From positions 620,001 through 684,000 of the forward strand of contig NZ_CAJZAI010000001.1 in NCBI RefSeq assembly GCF_914271435.1: a stretch of DNA of 64,000 bases. Reading direction: 5' to 3'. Origin of the DNA: Cupriavidus laharis. GTDB lineage: Bacteria > Pseudomonadota > Gammaproteobacteria > Burkholderiales > Burkholderiaceae. This document shows, in pieces, positions 17,745 to 29,748 of this stretch. The translations under genes were made by a program, and so were the position numbers. The first letter of the stretch is position 1; every line of letters begins with the position of its first letter. The notes under the pieces were generated by a model, which was not told the DNA's origin, did no database searches, and was given only the letters and a program-made list of their open reading frames with translations.

Positions 17745-18845
17745 TCAGGCGGTGAAGGCGAGGTCGGACAGCAGCGCGCGCCAGTCGCCGCGCTGGCCCA
17801 TGCCGCGCCAGAACTTGCGCAGGTCGGCGCGGCGCACGGTGAACTCGGCGAAGTGGTTCTCGCCGCCGAGCACCAGCGTGATGGCTTCGATGCTGCCGTC
17901 GCCAAGCGCCTGCAGCGCCGGCGCGAACCAGTCGGCGTCCAGCGCGTGCATGCGTTCGATCCACAGGCCCCAGTCTTCGGCGATATGGGCTTCGGTGGCG
18001 CTGTCGAGCATCGCCATGGCCGAGCCTTCGGTCGGCAGACCGGCAAATCCGGCCGGTATGGCCGCGACGCGGCTGCCACCGGCGAGCCCCAGGCCGGCCA
18101 GGAAAGGATCGTCGGTCACGATGGCGTCGGCCAGCTTCGGCACCGGCTGCATCGCGCCGCCGCCGTACAGCCAGACGGAATTGACGGGCAGTTCGCCGGC
18201 CGCCTCGCGTGCCTGGTTGACCGGGTGATCGAACCACGTCATCTGGATCTCGTTCTGCAGTCGGCGCCAGTCGCGCGCGCGCTCGCCGGCCTGCAGCCAG
18301 ATGTCGATATTGCGGCCGGTGGCGCGCAGCGGCGTGGTGGCGTCCAGCGGGCCGAACACGGCTTCCGGCAGGTACCAGCGGGCCGCGCAGGGCGTCTCGA
18401 GCGTGATGTCCGCCTCGCGCAGCAACGGCTCGATGGCGGCGTGCAGTGATGCGGCTTCCTCGTCACGCACGCGCAGCTGGTCCGGGTGCATCAGCACCAG
18501 GTGGTCGCGCGCGGCATGGATGTGCACGAGTTGCAGGCAGGCCCAGCCGTCGTGGTCCGCCGGCGCGGCGACGCCGCTGTCGGCCAGGCGCATATAGGGC
18601 GCCATCGGCACCCTGGCCGTGTCCAGTCCGGCCTTGCCGGCCAGCCAGCGTTCGTGCGGCAGGCTGCGCAGCCAGGGGTCGTCGTGCCGCTCGCGCTGGC
18701 CGGGTGTCGCCCGGGTCAGCAACTTTCCGAGCGCGGGCAACTCCAACTGCCGCAGCAGCGCGCCGGGCACGACGTCGTCCGTGGCGTCGTCGCCGGCACC
18801 CGGCGGGACGGAAAAGGGCACAATCAGGGTCAGGTGCGTCATCAT
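17745..18845 (-). CDS. conserved protein, alkaline-phosphatase-superfamily / phosphoglycerate-mutase-like
   Basis: 366-residue cytoplasmic protein beginning MMTHLTLIVPFSVPP, with a block LPVNSVWLYGGGAMQP (about two thirds along) and a C-terminal segment VLGGENHFAEFTVRR. These patterns recall the betaproteobacterial family often labelled phosphoglycerate-mutase-like (COG4255); the identification is from memory and moderate. No classical metal motif set can be read, so catalytic activity is uncertain. It precedes recJ on the same strand and is divergent from lolC. A much longer open frame extending to 20504 lies antisense to lolCD and is an artefact of high GC. Confidence 0.65.
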   Translation of the reverse strand: MMTHLTLIVPFSVPPGAGDDATDDVVPGALLRQLELPALGKLLTRATPGQRERHDDPWLRSLPHERWLAGKAGLDTARVPMAPYMRLADSGVAAPADHDGWACLQLVHIHAARDHLVLMHPDQLRVRDEEAASLHAAIEPLLREADITLETPCAARWYLPEAVFGPLDATTPLRATGRNIDIWLQAGERARDWRRLQNEIQMTWFDHPVNQAREAAGELPVNSVWLYGGGAMQPVPKLADAIVTDDPFLAGLGLAGGSRVAAIPAGFAGLPTEGSAMAMLDSATEAHIAEDWGLWIERMHALDADWFAPALQALGDGSIEAITLVLGGENHFAEFTVRRADLRKFWRGMGQRGDWRALLSDLAFTA

Positions 18846-18950
18846 GGTGGCGAGATTGTAAACTTCCGGCTGGCCGGCGCCAGCCTTGCGTGTGGCGCGG
18901 GACACCTGCGCCACCGGACAGGGCGCTTTCCCGAAACAACAGGAACCCTC

Positions 18951-20931
<1,981 letters not shown>

Positions 20932-20944
20932 CCCTCCGGCAGCC

Positions 20945-21799
20945 ATGTGGATCGACACCCATTGCCATCTCGACGCCAGCGAATTCGACCGCGACCGCGG
21001 CCAGGTGGCTGATGCTGCCGCGGCTGCGGGCGTGACCGGCATCGTGGTGCCGGCGGTGGCGGTGTGGAACTTCGACGCGGTGCGCACGCTTGCGCGGCAG
21101 GACTCACGCTGCGTCTATGCGCTCGGCATCCATCCGCTGTGCTCGACTGATACGACGCAGGCCGATGTGGATGCGTTGCGCAGGGAGGTGGCGGCGTCGA
21201 TCGATGATCCGCGCTTTGTCGGCGTCGGCGAGATCGGCCTCGACTTCTTCGTTGCCGGCCTCGACGCGGAACACCAGACCTGGCTGTATATCGAGCAGTT
21301 GAAGATCGCGCGCGAGTTCGACCTGCCGGTGCTGCTGCACGTGCGCAAGTCGCAGGACCAGGTCTGCGCACAACTGCGCAAGCTGGGCGTGCGGCAGGGC
21401 ATCGCCCATGCCTTCAATGGCAGCCACGACCAGGCGCGCCGCTTCATCGAGCAGGGACTCAAACTGGGCTTTGGCGGCAACGTGACGTTCAGCCGCGCGC
21501 GGCAGATTCGCCGGCTGGCCACCGAGCTGCCACTCGATGCGCTGGTGCTGGAGACCGATGCGCCCGATATTGCCCCCGCGTGGCTGTCCGACGACCAGTT
21601 CGGCGAGCAGCACAAGGCCCGCAATACGCCCGCCGAAGTCGCGGGCGTCGCGCGCGTGCTCGGCGAACTGCGCGGGCTGGAGCCGCCCGCGCTGGCGCAG
21701 GCCATGTGGCGCAATTCGGTTGCCGCGCTGCCACGCCTGGCCGCGTTCGCGGACGCGATGGCGCCCGCCGGCAATAACCCATCCGACAACAACCGTTGA
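20945..21799 (+). CDS. tatD: TatD family metal-dependent hydrolase/DNase
   Basis: 284 residues, TIM-barrel amidohydrolase-type nuclease. Metal ligands are recognisable: DTHCHLD (H6, H8), GVGEIGLDFF, LLHVRKSQDQ, AHAFNGS and LETDAPD. Likely 3'-5' exonuclease/DNase like E. coli TatD/YjjV. ATG 20945 lies 13 bases after lolD, so it is probably in the same transcript. An earlier ATG at 20843 falls inside lolD and is not supported. Confidence 0.93.
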   Translation: MWIDTHCHLDASEFDRDRGQVADAAAAAGVTGIVVPAVAVWNFDAVRTLARQDSRCVYALGIHPLCSTDTTQADVDALRREVAASIDDPRFVGVGEIGLDFFVAGLDAEHQTWLYIEQLKIAREFDLPVLLHVRKSQDQVCAQLRKLGVRQGIAHAFNGSHDQARRFIEQGLKLGFGGNVTFSRARQIRRLATELPLDALVLETDAPDIAPAWLSDDQFGEQHKARNTPAEVAGVARVLGELRGLEPPALAQAMWRNSVAALPRLAAFADAMAPAGNNPSDNNR

Positions 21800-21869
21800 C
21801 ACGCTGACAAGTTTTTTCCGGTGGCGCGAGGGTACAACGATGGCCCTCTGAACTTGCCGGGGACGCTTC

Positions 21870-24281
21870 GTGCGCCTGATCCTGCTGGGTTTCGTAGCCG
21901 GCTGCTGGGCCCTGCAGCGGCAGGGCAGGCTGCCGGCGGCAAGCACGCTCGGCATGGCGGTGCTCGTATTGGCCGCTCTGGCAATCCTGGCTGTCCGGCT
22001 CGTCCGGCGCAGACCTGCCAGCTGGAAAGCGCGTGGGCTGGCGGTTCTGCTGGCGGTTTCCGTGGCGTTTTGCTGGGCAGCGTGGCGCGCGCACGCGCGC
22101 ATGGGCGACTGGCTGCCGACGCAGCTCGAGGCGCGCGACATCGAGGTGGACGGCGTGGTGTCCGGCCTGCCGGCCGAACTGTCGCAGGGTGCGCGCTTTG
22201 CCTTCACAGTCGAGGCCGCACCGCGCGGCGAACGCGTGCCGGAACACGTCGTGCTGACCTGGCGCGAAGCTCCCGCTGAATTGCGCCCGGGCCAGCGCTA
22301 TGCATTCACGGTGCGATTGCGCCGTCCGCGCGGGCTGGCCAATCCCCACGGTTTCGACTACGCATACTGGCTGCTCGCGCAAGGCTATGGCGCGACGGGT
22401 TATGTGCGCAGCGTCCGCAACGGCCCGCACGAAGCGGCGCATGAACGGCTGGCGTGGCGCATTCAGGCGCAACGTGCCGCACTGCGCGACCACATCCGCG
22501 CGGCGCTTCCGGTCGATGCGCGTTTCGCGCCGGTGCTGGTGGCGTTGGTTGTTGGCGACCAGCGTGGAATAGAAGGCGACGACTGGCTGCTGTTCAGCCG
22601 CACCGGCATCGGCCATCTCGTCAGCATCTCGGGGCTCCATATCACCATGATCGCCGGCATGGCCGCGGGGCTCATGCACTGGGCCTGGCGGCATTCGTTT
22701 GGCCTCGGGCGCCGCCTGCGCCGGCCGCTGCCGCTGCGGTGCCCGGCGCGGCAGGCAGCGCTCGTGGCAGCAGTGCTGGCCGGCCTGGGCTACGGGCTGA
22801 TCGCCGGGCTGCAGATTCCCGCGCTGCGCACGGTGGCGATGCTGTCGATCGCCGCGCTGGCCGCGTGGAGCGCGCGCACGCCGCCGGCATCGATGGTGCT
22901 CGCGTGGGCGGCGTTCGTCGCGCTTCTGCTGGACCCGTGGGCGGTGATGCTGCCGGGCTTCTGGCTGTCATTTGGCGCGGTAGGCGTGATCTTCCTGGCG
23001 GCGTCGCGGCCCGATGTTCCTGTCAGTGGCTTCCGGGCACGCGTGCGCGCCACGCTGGCCTCGGCGGTGCGTACACAGTGGGCGGTCACGCTCGGGCTGG
23101 TACCGCTCACGCTCCTGCTGTTCCGGCAATTTCCCGTGATTTCCCCATTGGCCAACGCGGTCGCGATTCCCGTGGTCAGCATGCTGGTCACGCCACTGGC
23201 ATTGCTCGGCGCGGTGATGCCGGCCGTGCTGGCCGGCCCGTTGCTGGCCGTTGCACACCAGGCGCTGGCGTGGCTGGTGGAGATGCTGCGGTGGCTGGCA
23301 TCGCCCGAATGGGTCGTCTGGGAAACCGCGCAGGCCGGGGTACTGGAGACGGTGCTGGCCTTGCTGGGTATGCTCGTCCTGCTTGCCCCGGCCGCCTTCG
23401 GGCTGCGCATACGGCTGCATGGGCTGCTGTTGATGCTGCCCATGCTGCTCGCGCGCGGCGATGACGTGGCGCCCGGGGAATTCCGGGCAGCGATGCTCGA
23501 TGTGGGACAGGGCACGGCCGTACTGGTGCAGACGCGCGCACATGCCTTGCTCTACGATGCCGGCCCTGCCTATGCATCGGGCGGCAGCGCCGGCGCTCAA
23601 GTCGTCGTGCCCTATCTGCGCGCGCTGGGAGTGCGCCGGCTGGACCATCTCATGGTGAGTCACGAAGATGCCGACCACGCCGGCGGCGCGCAGCACGTCA
23701 TGGCGGCCGTGCCGGTCGATGTCCGGTTCACTGCGGCGCCGTCCGGGCATGCGCTGCTGGGCAAGGCCGAATGGGAGCCGTGCGCGGCCGGCCAGCATTG
23801 GGAGTGGGATGGGGTTGATTTCACGGTGCTTCATCCCGGCGCAGGACAATCGCGCGATGCGGCCCTGGCGAGCAATGCGCGGAGCTGCGTGCTGCGCGTG
23901 GACAACGGCCGTCATCGCGTGCTGCTGACCGGCGACATCGGCAAGGCGGAAGAGCGTGAGCTCGTCGAGCGGCTGCCTGGCAATCTGCTGCGCGCCGATG
24001 TCCTCGTCGTGCCGCATCATGGCAGCGGCACCTCTTCCAGTCCGGAGTGGCTCGCGGCCGTCAACCCTGGTGCCGCGGTGTTCCAGCTCGGCTATCGCAA
24101 CCGTTACCAGCATCCGCGCGCCGACGTCTGGGAGCGCTATGGCGACGCCGGCATCCTGCGCTACCGCACGGACGAAACCGGGGCGGTCACGATGTCCACG
24201 CACGGCCAGGCCTACGCCATGGACGCGTTTCGCCAAGCGGAGCCACGCTATTGGCGCGACGCACCGGTCGCGCCGCGATAG
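21870..24281 (+). CDS. comEC: DNA internalization protein ComEC/Rec2
   Basis: 803-residue polytopic protein that forms the inner-membrane channel for transforming DNA. N-terminal DUF4131-like part with two helices, the Competence domain (SISGLHITMIAGMAAG, then many helices to about residue 530), and a C-terminal metallo-beta-lactamase domain starting at MLDVGQGTAVLVQT with SHEDADHAGG as the metal motif and VPHHGSGTSSS near the end. Starts with GTG 21870; GGGGA lies upstream. 70 bases after tatD. Complete, so natural competence is at least genetically possible. Confidence 0.93.
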   Translation: MRLILLGFVAGCWALQRQGRLPAASTLGMAVLVLAALAILAVRLVRRRPASWKARGLAVLLAVSVAFCWAAWRAHARMGDWLPTQLEARDIEVDGVVSGLPAELSQGARFAFTVEAAPRGERVPEHVVLTWREAPAELRPGQRYAFTVRLRRPRGLANPHGFDYAYWLLAQGYGATGYVRSVRNGPHEAAHERLAWRIQAQRAALRDHIRAALPVDARFAPVLVALVVGDQRGIEGDDWLLFSRTGIGHLVSISGLHITMIAGMAAGLMHWAWRHSFGLGRRLRRPLPLRCPARQAALVAAVLAGLGYGLIAGLQIPALRTVAMLSIAALAAWSARTPPASMVLAWAAFVALLLDPWAVMLPGFWLSFGAVGVIFLAASRPDVPVSGFRARVRATLASAVRTQWAVTLGLVPLTLLLFRQFPVISPLANAVAIPVVSMLVTPLALLGAVMPAVLAGPLLAVAHQALAWLVEMLRWLASPEWVVWETAQAGVLETVLALLGMLVLLAPAAFGLRIRLHGLLLMLPMLLARGDDVAPGEFRAAMLDVGQGTAVLVQTRAHALLYDAGPAYASGGSAGAQVVVPYLRALGVRRLDHLMVSHEDADHAGGAQHVMAAVPVDVRFTAAPSGHALLGKAEWEPCAAGQHWEWDGVDFTVLHPGAGQSRDAALASNARSCVLRVDNGRHRVLLTGDIGKAEERELVERLPGNLLRADVLVVPHHGSGTSSSPEWLAAVNPGAAVFQLGYRNRYQHPRADVWERYGDAGILRYRTDETGAVTMSTHGQAYAMDAFRQAEPRYWRDAPVAPR

Positions 24282-24293
24282 TGGGGTGCGTCC

Positions 24294-25223
24294 TCAGCCG
24301 GCAGTCCGGGCGCGCGCCCGCGATGTTGCCTTGCGGCTGGTGGGCGGTACCGGTGCATCCGGCTCCTGCGGCGCGCGCGCGGGCTCGGCGCCGCCGATGC
24401 GGCGCTCGCGCAGATGGGCCTTGGCGCGCTGCAGGCCGGCGGCGACGGTATCGGCACGTTCGAGCGCCACGCCGGCCGCGAGCACGTCACCGAGCACGAG
24501 ATGGCTGATGCGCGAAGTCATCGGCGTATAGACCTCGCTGTCCTCCTCCACGTCGGAGAACACGCAGACATCGGCCAGCCTGGCCAGCGGCGAGCCGCTG
24601 TGCGTCAGCGCCAGCACGCTCGCGCCGCTGGAGCGGGCCAGCGTGGCGGCGGTCAGCATGTCCCACGTGCGGCCGCTGTTGGAAACCAGCACGGCCACAT
24701 CGCCCGGCCCCAGCAGCGCGGCGGACATGCTGAACACATGCGGGTCGGAGTAGGCCGTGGTGGGCATGCCCAGGCGAAAGAACTTGTGCTGGATGTCGAG
24801 TGCCACGATGCCCGAATTGCCGCAGCCGTAGAACTCGATCCGGCGCGCGGCGGCCAGCAGGCGGATGCCGTGCTCGATCTGGTCCGCCGACAGCGCATTG
24901 CGCACGCTCATCAGCGTGGCAATGGTGCGGTCGAACACCTTGCAGGCGATGTCGGCCGGGCCATCGTCCGGCTTCACGTCCTGGTGGACGAACGGTGTGC
25001 CGCCGCCTACGTTCTGGGCGAACTGCAGCTTGAATTCGCGGAATCCATCGTAGCCCAGCGCCGCGCAGAAACGCGCGATCGTGGGTTGCGACACCCCGGC
25101 GCGCTCGGCCAGCTCGGGCATCGAGAGCCGGATCACGCTGGCGCCGTGGCGGGCCACATAGTCGGCCAGGCGGCGTTCGGACGGGCGGAGCGTGTCGTAG
25201 ACGGCAAGGATTCGGTCGCGCAT
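24294..25223 (-). CDS. hexR: RpiR-family transcriptional regulator HexR
   Basis: 309 residues: N-terminal helix-turn-helix (MPELAERAGVSQPTIARFC, about 34-52) followed by a SIS sugar-phosphate-binding domain (FYGCGNSGIVALDIQHKFF, VLVSNSGRTWDML). HexR controls Entner-Doudoroff and central carbon genes and is relieved by KDPG in homologues. It is divergent from edd, and two copies of TGTAGA-N3-TCTACA lie in the shared intergenic region, one at each promoter, supporting both autoregulation and control of edd. The basic Ala/Pro-rich C-terminal tail (about 35 residues) is an addition without obvious fold. Confidence 0.92.
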   Translation of the reverse strand: MRDRILAVYDTLRPSERRLADYVARHGASVIRLSMPELAERAGVSQPTIARFCAALGYDGFREFKLQFAQNVGGGTPFVHQDVKPDDGPADIACKVFDRTIATLMSVRNALSADQIEHGIRLLAAARRIEFYGCGNSGIVALDIQHKFFRLGMPTTAYSDPHVFSMSAALLGPGDVAVLVSNSGRTWDMLTAATLARSSGASVLALTHSGSPLARLADVCVFSDVEEDSEVYTPMTSRISHLVLGDVLAAGVALERADTVAAGLQRAKAHLRERRIGGAEPARAPQEPDAPVPPTSRKATSRARARTAG

Positions 25224-25256
25224 GACGTTGGCAGGGTGTTGCGGGAAGATCGTGAA

Positions 25257-25271
25257 TGTAGATATTCTACA
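25257..25271. promoter_or_regulatory. candidate HexR operator, hexR side
   Basis: Inverted repeat TGTAGA-TAT-TCTACA, 34 bases before the hexR start codon. On the minus strand it contains TAGAAT (25269-25264), a plausible -10 of hexR. Same arms as the site at 25397-25411. Confidence 0.75.
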
Positions 25272-25391
25272 GCGCGGAAGTCATCGGGAATCAGCCGATT
25301 GTTGATTGATGGCACTAGGGGTTTCCCGAATTTTGGTATTTTTCGGGGATTTGTGACGTGCGCGAGGCTGCTCAGGTGATGGCGGTGTCGC

Positions 25392-25397
25392 TATAAT
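25392..25397 (+). promoter_or_regulatory. candidate -10 box of edd promoter
   Basis: TATAAT immediately before and touching the palindrome at 25397-25411, 63 bases before the edd ATG. No strong -35 is visible 17 bases upstream. Confidence 0.6.
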
Positions 25398-25411
25398 GTA
25401 GAAAATCTACA
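25397..25411. promoter_or_regulatory. candidate HexR operator, edd side
   Basis: Inverted repeat TGTAGA-AAA-TCTACA overlapping the end of the TATAAT box at 25392-25397. Its position over the expected transcription start fits repression of edd. Confidence 0.8.
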
Positions 25412-25460
25412 TGTCGAGGGCGGTCAAATCCGCCTGGACTTCCTACAGGAACGTTCGTCC

Positions 25461-27356
25461 ATGCCCCACGCCGTCCATGCTGAAATCCTTGCCGTGACCC
25501 GGCGCATCACCGAGCGCAGCCGCGCGAGCCGTGCGGCGTACCTTGCGCGCTGCGAGCGGGCCCAGGCGGAGCTTGGCCCGCTGCGCGGCCTGTCCTGCGC
25601 CAACCTGGCTCACGGCTTTGCCGCGCTGCCGGCCCACGACAAGCTCAAGCTACGCGTGGAGCATGCGCCCAACCTGGGCATCGTGACGGCCTACAACGAC
25701 ATGCTGTCCGCGCATCAGCCGTACGAGCGCTACCCCGGCGTGATCCGCGAAGCGGCGCGCGCCGTGGGCGCCGTGGCGCAGGTGGCCGGCGGCGTGCCGG
25801 CGATGTGCGACGGCATCACGCAGGGCAATCCGGGTATGGAGCTGTCGCTGTTCTCGCGCGACGCGATCGCCATGAGCACGGCGGTATCGCTGTCCCACAA
25901 CACGTTCGACGCGGCGGTAATGCTGGGCGTGTGCGACAAGATCGTGCCGGGCCTCGTCATGGGCGCGTTGCAGTTTGGTCATCTTCCGGTCGTGTTCGTG
26001 CCGGCCGGGCCGATGGCGAGTGGCCTGCCGAACAAGGAGAAGGCCCGCGTGCGCCAGCTCTACGCAACTGGCCAGGTAGGCCGGGAAGCTTTGCTTGAAG
26101 CCGAATGCGAGGCCTATCACAGCGCCGGCACCTGCACCTTCTACGGCACGGCCAACAGCAACCAGTTCCTGATGGAAATCATGGGCCTGCACCTGCCGGG
26201 CGCGGCGTTCGTCCACCCGGACAGCGGCCTGCGTGACGCGCTGACCGCCGCGGCGGCGCAGCGCGCGCTGGCACTGTCGGCGCGAGGCGGCGAATACCTG
26301 CCGATGGCTCGCATCGTCGACGAGCGCGCGGTCGTCAACGCGATGGTCGGCTTGCTGGCTACCGGCGGCTCCACCAACCACACCATCCACCTGGTCGCCA
26401 TGGCGCGCGCCGCCGGCGTGCTGATCGACTGGGACGATTTTGACCGCCTGTCCCGCGTCACGCCGCTGCTTGCGCGCGTGTATCCGAACGGCTCGGCGGA
26501 CGTGAACCACTTCCATGCCGCGGGCGGCACGGGCTATGTGATCGGCCAGCTGCTGGAGGCCGGACTCGTGCATGAGGACGTGCAGACCGTGGCTGGCCCC
26601 GGGCTGGCGCGCTACACCCAGGAGCCGGTGCTGATCGACGGTGTCCTGCGCTGGCGCGATGGCGCAAGCGCCAGCGGCGATGCGCAGGTGCTGGCCACGA
26701 TGGCCGAGCCGTTCTCGGCCGAGGGCGGCCTGCGCCTGATGCAGGGCAACCTGGGGCGCGGCGTGATCAAGGTGTCCGCCGTGGCCCCGGAACACCGCGT
26801 GGTCGAGGCGCCGGCGCGCGTGTTCGACTCGCAGGAGGCCCTGCAGGCCGCCTTCGAGGCGGGCGAGCTGAACGGCGACGTGGTGGCCGTGGTGCGCTTT
26901 CAGGGGCCCAATGCCAACGGCATGCCCGAGCTGCATCGCCTCACGCCCGTGCTCGGTGCGCTGCAGGACGCCGGCCACCACGTGGCGCTGGTCACGGACG
27001 GGCGCATGTCGGGTGCGTCCGGCAAGGTGCCCGCGGTGATCCACGTGGGTCCCGAAGCGCTGGCCGGTGGTCCGCTCGCGCGCGTGCGCGATGGCGATCG
27101 GCTGCGCGTGGACGCCGTGGCCGGTACGCTTGCCTGGCTCGGCGACCCCGCGGAGTTCGCGGCTCGTCCGGTGGCGCCCGCGCCGGCCGATGATTTCGCG
27201 CAATTCAGCGTGGGCCGCGGCCTGTTCGGGCTGTTCCGGCGCCACGCGCGCATGGCGGAAGAGGGCGGCAGCGCACTTGACCTGTCCGAGGCGGATGCCG
27301 TCCCTGCGGCGGCCGCACCCGGAACTGCCACGGCGGCACATTCCGTCGCACAATAG
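25461..27356 (+). CDS. edd: 6-phosphogluconate dehydratase (Entner-Doudoroff)
   Basis: 631-residue Fe-S dehydratase converting 6-phosphogluconate to KDPG. The IlvD/EDD pattern is clear: [43 protein letters not shown] (cluster cysteine), [16 protein letters not shown] and [15 protein letters not shown]. Length suits Edd (about 603-610) with a slightly long Ala-rich C-terminus. AGGA precedes the ATG. It opens a plus-strand pair with gntK and is divergent from hexR. The partner aldolase (eda) is not in the window. Confidence 0.96.
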   Translation: MPHAVHAEILAVTRRITERSRASRAAYLARCERAQAELGPLRGLSCANLAHGFAALPAHDKLKLRVEHAPNLGIVTAYNDMLSAHQPYERYPGVIREAARAVGAVAQVAGGVPAMCDGITQGNPGMELSLFSRDAIAMSTAVSLSHNTFDAAVMLGVCDKIVPGLVMGALQFGHLPVVFVPAGPMASGLPNKEKARVRQLYATGQVGREALLEAECEAYHSAGTCTFYGTANSNQFLMEIMGLHLPGAAFVHPDSGLRDALTAAAAQRALALSARGGEYLPMARIVDERAVVNAMVGLLATGGSTNHTIHLVAMARAAGVLIDWDDFDRLSRVTPLLARVYPNGSADVNHFHAAGGTGYVIGQLLEAGLVHEDVQTVAGPGLARYTQEPVLIDGVLRWRDGASASGDAQVLATMAEPFSAEGGLRLMQGNLGRGVIKVSAVAPEHRVVEAPARVFDSQEALQAAFEAGELNGDVVAVVRFQGPNANGMPELHRLTPVLGALQDAGHHVALVTDGRMSGASGKVPAVIHVGPEALAGGPLARVRDGDRLRVDAVAGTLAWLGDPAEFAARPVAPAPADDFAQFSVGRGLFGLFRRHARMAEEGGSALDLSEADAVPAAAAPGTATAAHSVAQ

Positions 27357-27492
27357 TCGGGCCACAGGCCCGTTTCACCCGATTCCCCGGCCGGCGCCAG
27401 CCGCGTGCCGGGCACCTGCGTGCCGCCTGCCGGCACCAGGCTACCGACAAGGATGGGGCAAACCATCCGACACCATGATCGATGGAGCAGAC

Positions 27493-27999
27493 ATGATCTA
27501 TATCCTGATGGGCGTTTCCGGCAGCGGCAAGTCGACAGTTGGCGAATTGCTGGCGCAACGCCTGGGCTGCGCATTCCATGACGCGGACGAGTTCCACAGC
27601 GCCGCCAACAAGGCCAAGATGCACGCCGGCATCCCGCTCACCGACGAAGACCGCTGGCCGTGGCTGGCGGCCATGCGCGAAGCCATCGATGCCGCCCGGG
27701 CCGAGGGCCGCACCCACGTGTTCACCTGCTCCGCGCTGCGCCAGGCGTACCGCGAACGGCTCACGCCGCCGGACGGTGGCGTGACGTTCGTCTACATGAA
27801 GGGCGATGCGTCGTTGATCGGCTCGCGCCTGTCCGCGCGCACGGACCATTTCTTCAACCCGGCGCTGTTGCAGAGCCAGCTCGAGACACTGGAGGAGCCC
27901 CACGGCGCTCTCGTGCTCGATATCCGGCAGACGCCGGAGGCGCTGGTGCAAGCCATTCTTGCCGACGGCGAAAGGCACAGCGTCGCGGCCGTGCGCTGA
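27493..27999 (+). CDS. gntK: gluconokinase
   Basis: 168-residue kinase phosphorylating gluconate to 6-phosphogluconate, the substrate of Edd. Walker A GVSGSGKS (7-14), then [13 protein letters not shown] and the DDRWPWL-type segment (TDEDRWPWL) typical of GntK. ATG 27493 ([10 protein letters not shown]) has GGAG at 27484-27487; an ATG at 27475 would add six residues. Located 136 bases downstream of edd, in a logical gluconate-to-ED arrangement under hexR control. Confidence 0.95.
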   Translation: MIYILMGVSGSGKSTVGELLAQRLGCAFHDADEFHSAANKAKMHAGIPLTDEDRWPWLAAMREAIDAARAEGRTHVFTCSALRQAYRERLTPPDGGVTFVYMKGDASLIGSRLSARTDHFFNPALLQSQLETLEEPHGALVLDIRQTPEALVQAILADGERHSVAAVR

Positions 28000-28225
28000 C
28001 CTTGGGCGCGCCGCCTGCCGTTGCGCTGGCAGGTATCTTGCTTAACCCGTTTCCGTGCCGCGCAGCCGCGGGGGACTTGCGGCTTTCGCTGGCACAGGTA
28101 TGCTGAAAGGGCCAGTCACTCGACAGCTGTACAGCCAGGAAAAACAAGGGGGCGGCGATTCCGGCGGGATGCCGGCAGGCCAGGCGGACCAGGACGTCCC
28201 CCATTTCACGGAGGGAAGGGCCATC

Positions 28226-29701
28226 ATGGCGGCGCGTTATTTCGACGAGATGCTGGATTGGCGGGATGACGATAGGAATACCGTCATCCAGGCGGGGCAG
28301 GCTTTGCCGGGCGGTCTGGTGCGGCCGCACTACCGGCAGTTTTCGGACTGGCTGGCGCGGCAGTCCGAAAACACCATGGCCAACAAGCGCGCCGAGGCGG
28401 ACCTGATCTTCCGGCGCGTGGGCATCACCTTCGCCGTCTACGGCGACAAGGACGAGTCCAACAGTGGCACCGAGCGGACCATTCCGTTCGACGTGATCCC
28501 GCGCATCTTTCCCGCCAGCGAGTGGGCCACCCTGGAGAAGGGCCTGCGCCAGCGCGTGGCGGCGCTGAACCGCTTCATCCACGACATCTACCATGGCCAG
28601 GACATCATCCGCGCGGGCGTGATCCCGCCGGACCAGATCTACAACAACGCGCAGTACCGGCCCGAGATGCTCGGCGTGGACGTGCCTCGCGACATCTATG
28701 CGCACGTGGCCGGCATCGACGTGGTGCGCGCCGGCGAGGGCGAGTTCTACGTGCTGGAGGACAACCTGCGCGTGCCCTCTGGCGTGTCGTACATGCTCGA
28801 AAACCGCAAGATGATGATGCGGTTGTTCCCGGACCTGTTCGCTCGCAACCGGGTGGCGCCGGTGGCCCACTATCCCGACCTGCTGCTGGACATGCTGCGC
28901 GGGGTCTCGCCACAGGCCATCTCCGACCCGACCGTGGTAGTGCTGACGCCGGGCATGTACAACTCGGCGTACTTCGAGCACGCGTTCCTGGCGCAGCAGA
29001 TGGGCGTGGAGCTGGTGGAAGGCAGCGACCTGTTCGTCGAGGACGACCATCTCTACATGCGCACCACGCAGGGCCCGCAGCGCATCGACGTGATCTACCG
29101 GCGCGTGGACGACGATTTCCTCGATCCGCTGGTGTTCCGGCCCGATTCCTCGCTCGGCGCGGCCGGGCTGCTGTCGGTCTACCGCGCGGGCAACGTGACC
29201 ATCTGCAATGCCATCGGCACGGGCGTGGCCGACGACAAGTCGATCTACCCGTACGTGCCCGACATGGTCCGCTTCTACCTGGGCGAGGAGGCCATCCTCA
29301 ACAACGTGCCGACCTATATGTGCCGCCGCCCGGACGACCTGCAGTATGTGCTCGACAACATGGCCGACCTGGTGGTCAAGGAAACCCATGGCGCGGGCGG
29401 CTACGGCATGCTGGTGGGCCCGGCGGCCACGCGCGCGGAGATCGATACCTTCCGCGAGGTGGTGAAGTCGCGGCCGGAGCAGTACATCGCCCAGCCGACG
29501 CTGGCGTTGTCCACTTGCCCGACTTATGTGGAATCGGGCATCGCGCCGCGCCATATCGACCTGCGTCCCTTCGTGCTGTCGGGGCGGGAGGTGCGCATGG
29601 TGCCGGGCGGGCTGACGCGCGTGGCGCTGCGCGAGGGCTCGCTGGTGGTGAATTCCTCGCAGGGCGGGGGCACCAAGGACACCTGGGTGCTGGAGCGCTG
29701 A
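28226..29701 (+). CDS. circularly permuted ATP-grasp protein (COG2308, DUF404/DUF407)
   Basis: 491 residues beginning MAARYFDEMLDW. Conserved blocks: GITFAVYGDKDESNSGTERT, NRFIHDIYHGQDIIRAG, YVLEDNLRVPSGVSYMLENR, LTPGMYNSAYFEHAFLA, and the late KETHGAGGYGMLVGP and RHIDLRPF segments that form the ATP-grasp site. These proteins are predicted to ligate amino acids to a peptide or amine; no substrate is established. GGAGGGAAGG lies before ATG 28226; earlier in-frame ATGs (from 28055) add a segment with no family match. First of three genes with an alpha-E and a transglutaminase gene. Confidence 0.92.
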   Translation: MAARYFDEMLDWRDDDRNTVIQAGQALPGGLVRPHYRQFSDWLARQSENTMANKRAEADLIFRRVGITFAVYGDKDESNSGTERTIPFDVIPRIFPASEWATLEKGLRQRVAALNRFIHDIYHGQDIIRAGVIPPDQIYNNAQYRPEMLGVDVPRDIYAHVAGIDVVRAGEGEFYVLEDNLRVPSGVSYMLENRKMMMRLFPDLFARNRVAPVAHYPDLLLDMLRGVSPQAISDPTVVVLTPGMYNSAYFEHAFLAQQMGVELVEGSDLFVEDDHLYMRTTQGPQRIDVIYRRVDDDFLDPLVFRPDSSLGAAGLLSVYRAGNVTICNAIGTGVADDKSIYPYVPDMVRFYLGEEAILNNVPTYMCRRPDDLQYVLDNMADLVVKETHGAGGYGMLVGPAATRAEIDTFREVVKSRPEQYIAQPTLALSTCPTYVESGIAPRHIDLRPFVLSGREVRMVPGGLTRVALREGSLVVNSSQGGGTKDTWVLER

Positions 29702-29748
29702 GCCCTCCGCCACCAAGCCGCCAAGACCGCATTGCGAGGAAAACCATC

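Noticed and set aside
21796..21838. TTGACA and TACAAC before comEC as a promoter
   Set aside because: Spacing of 31 bases is far outside the usable range.
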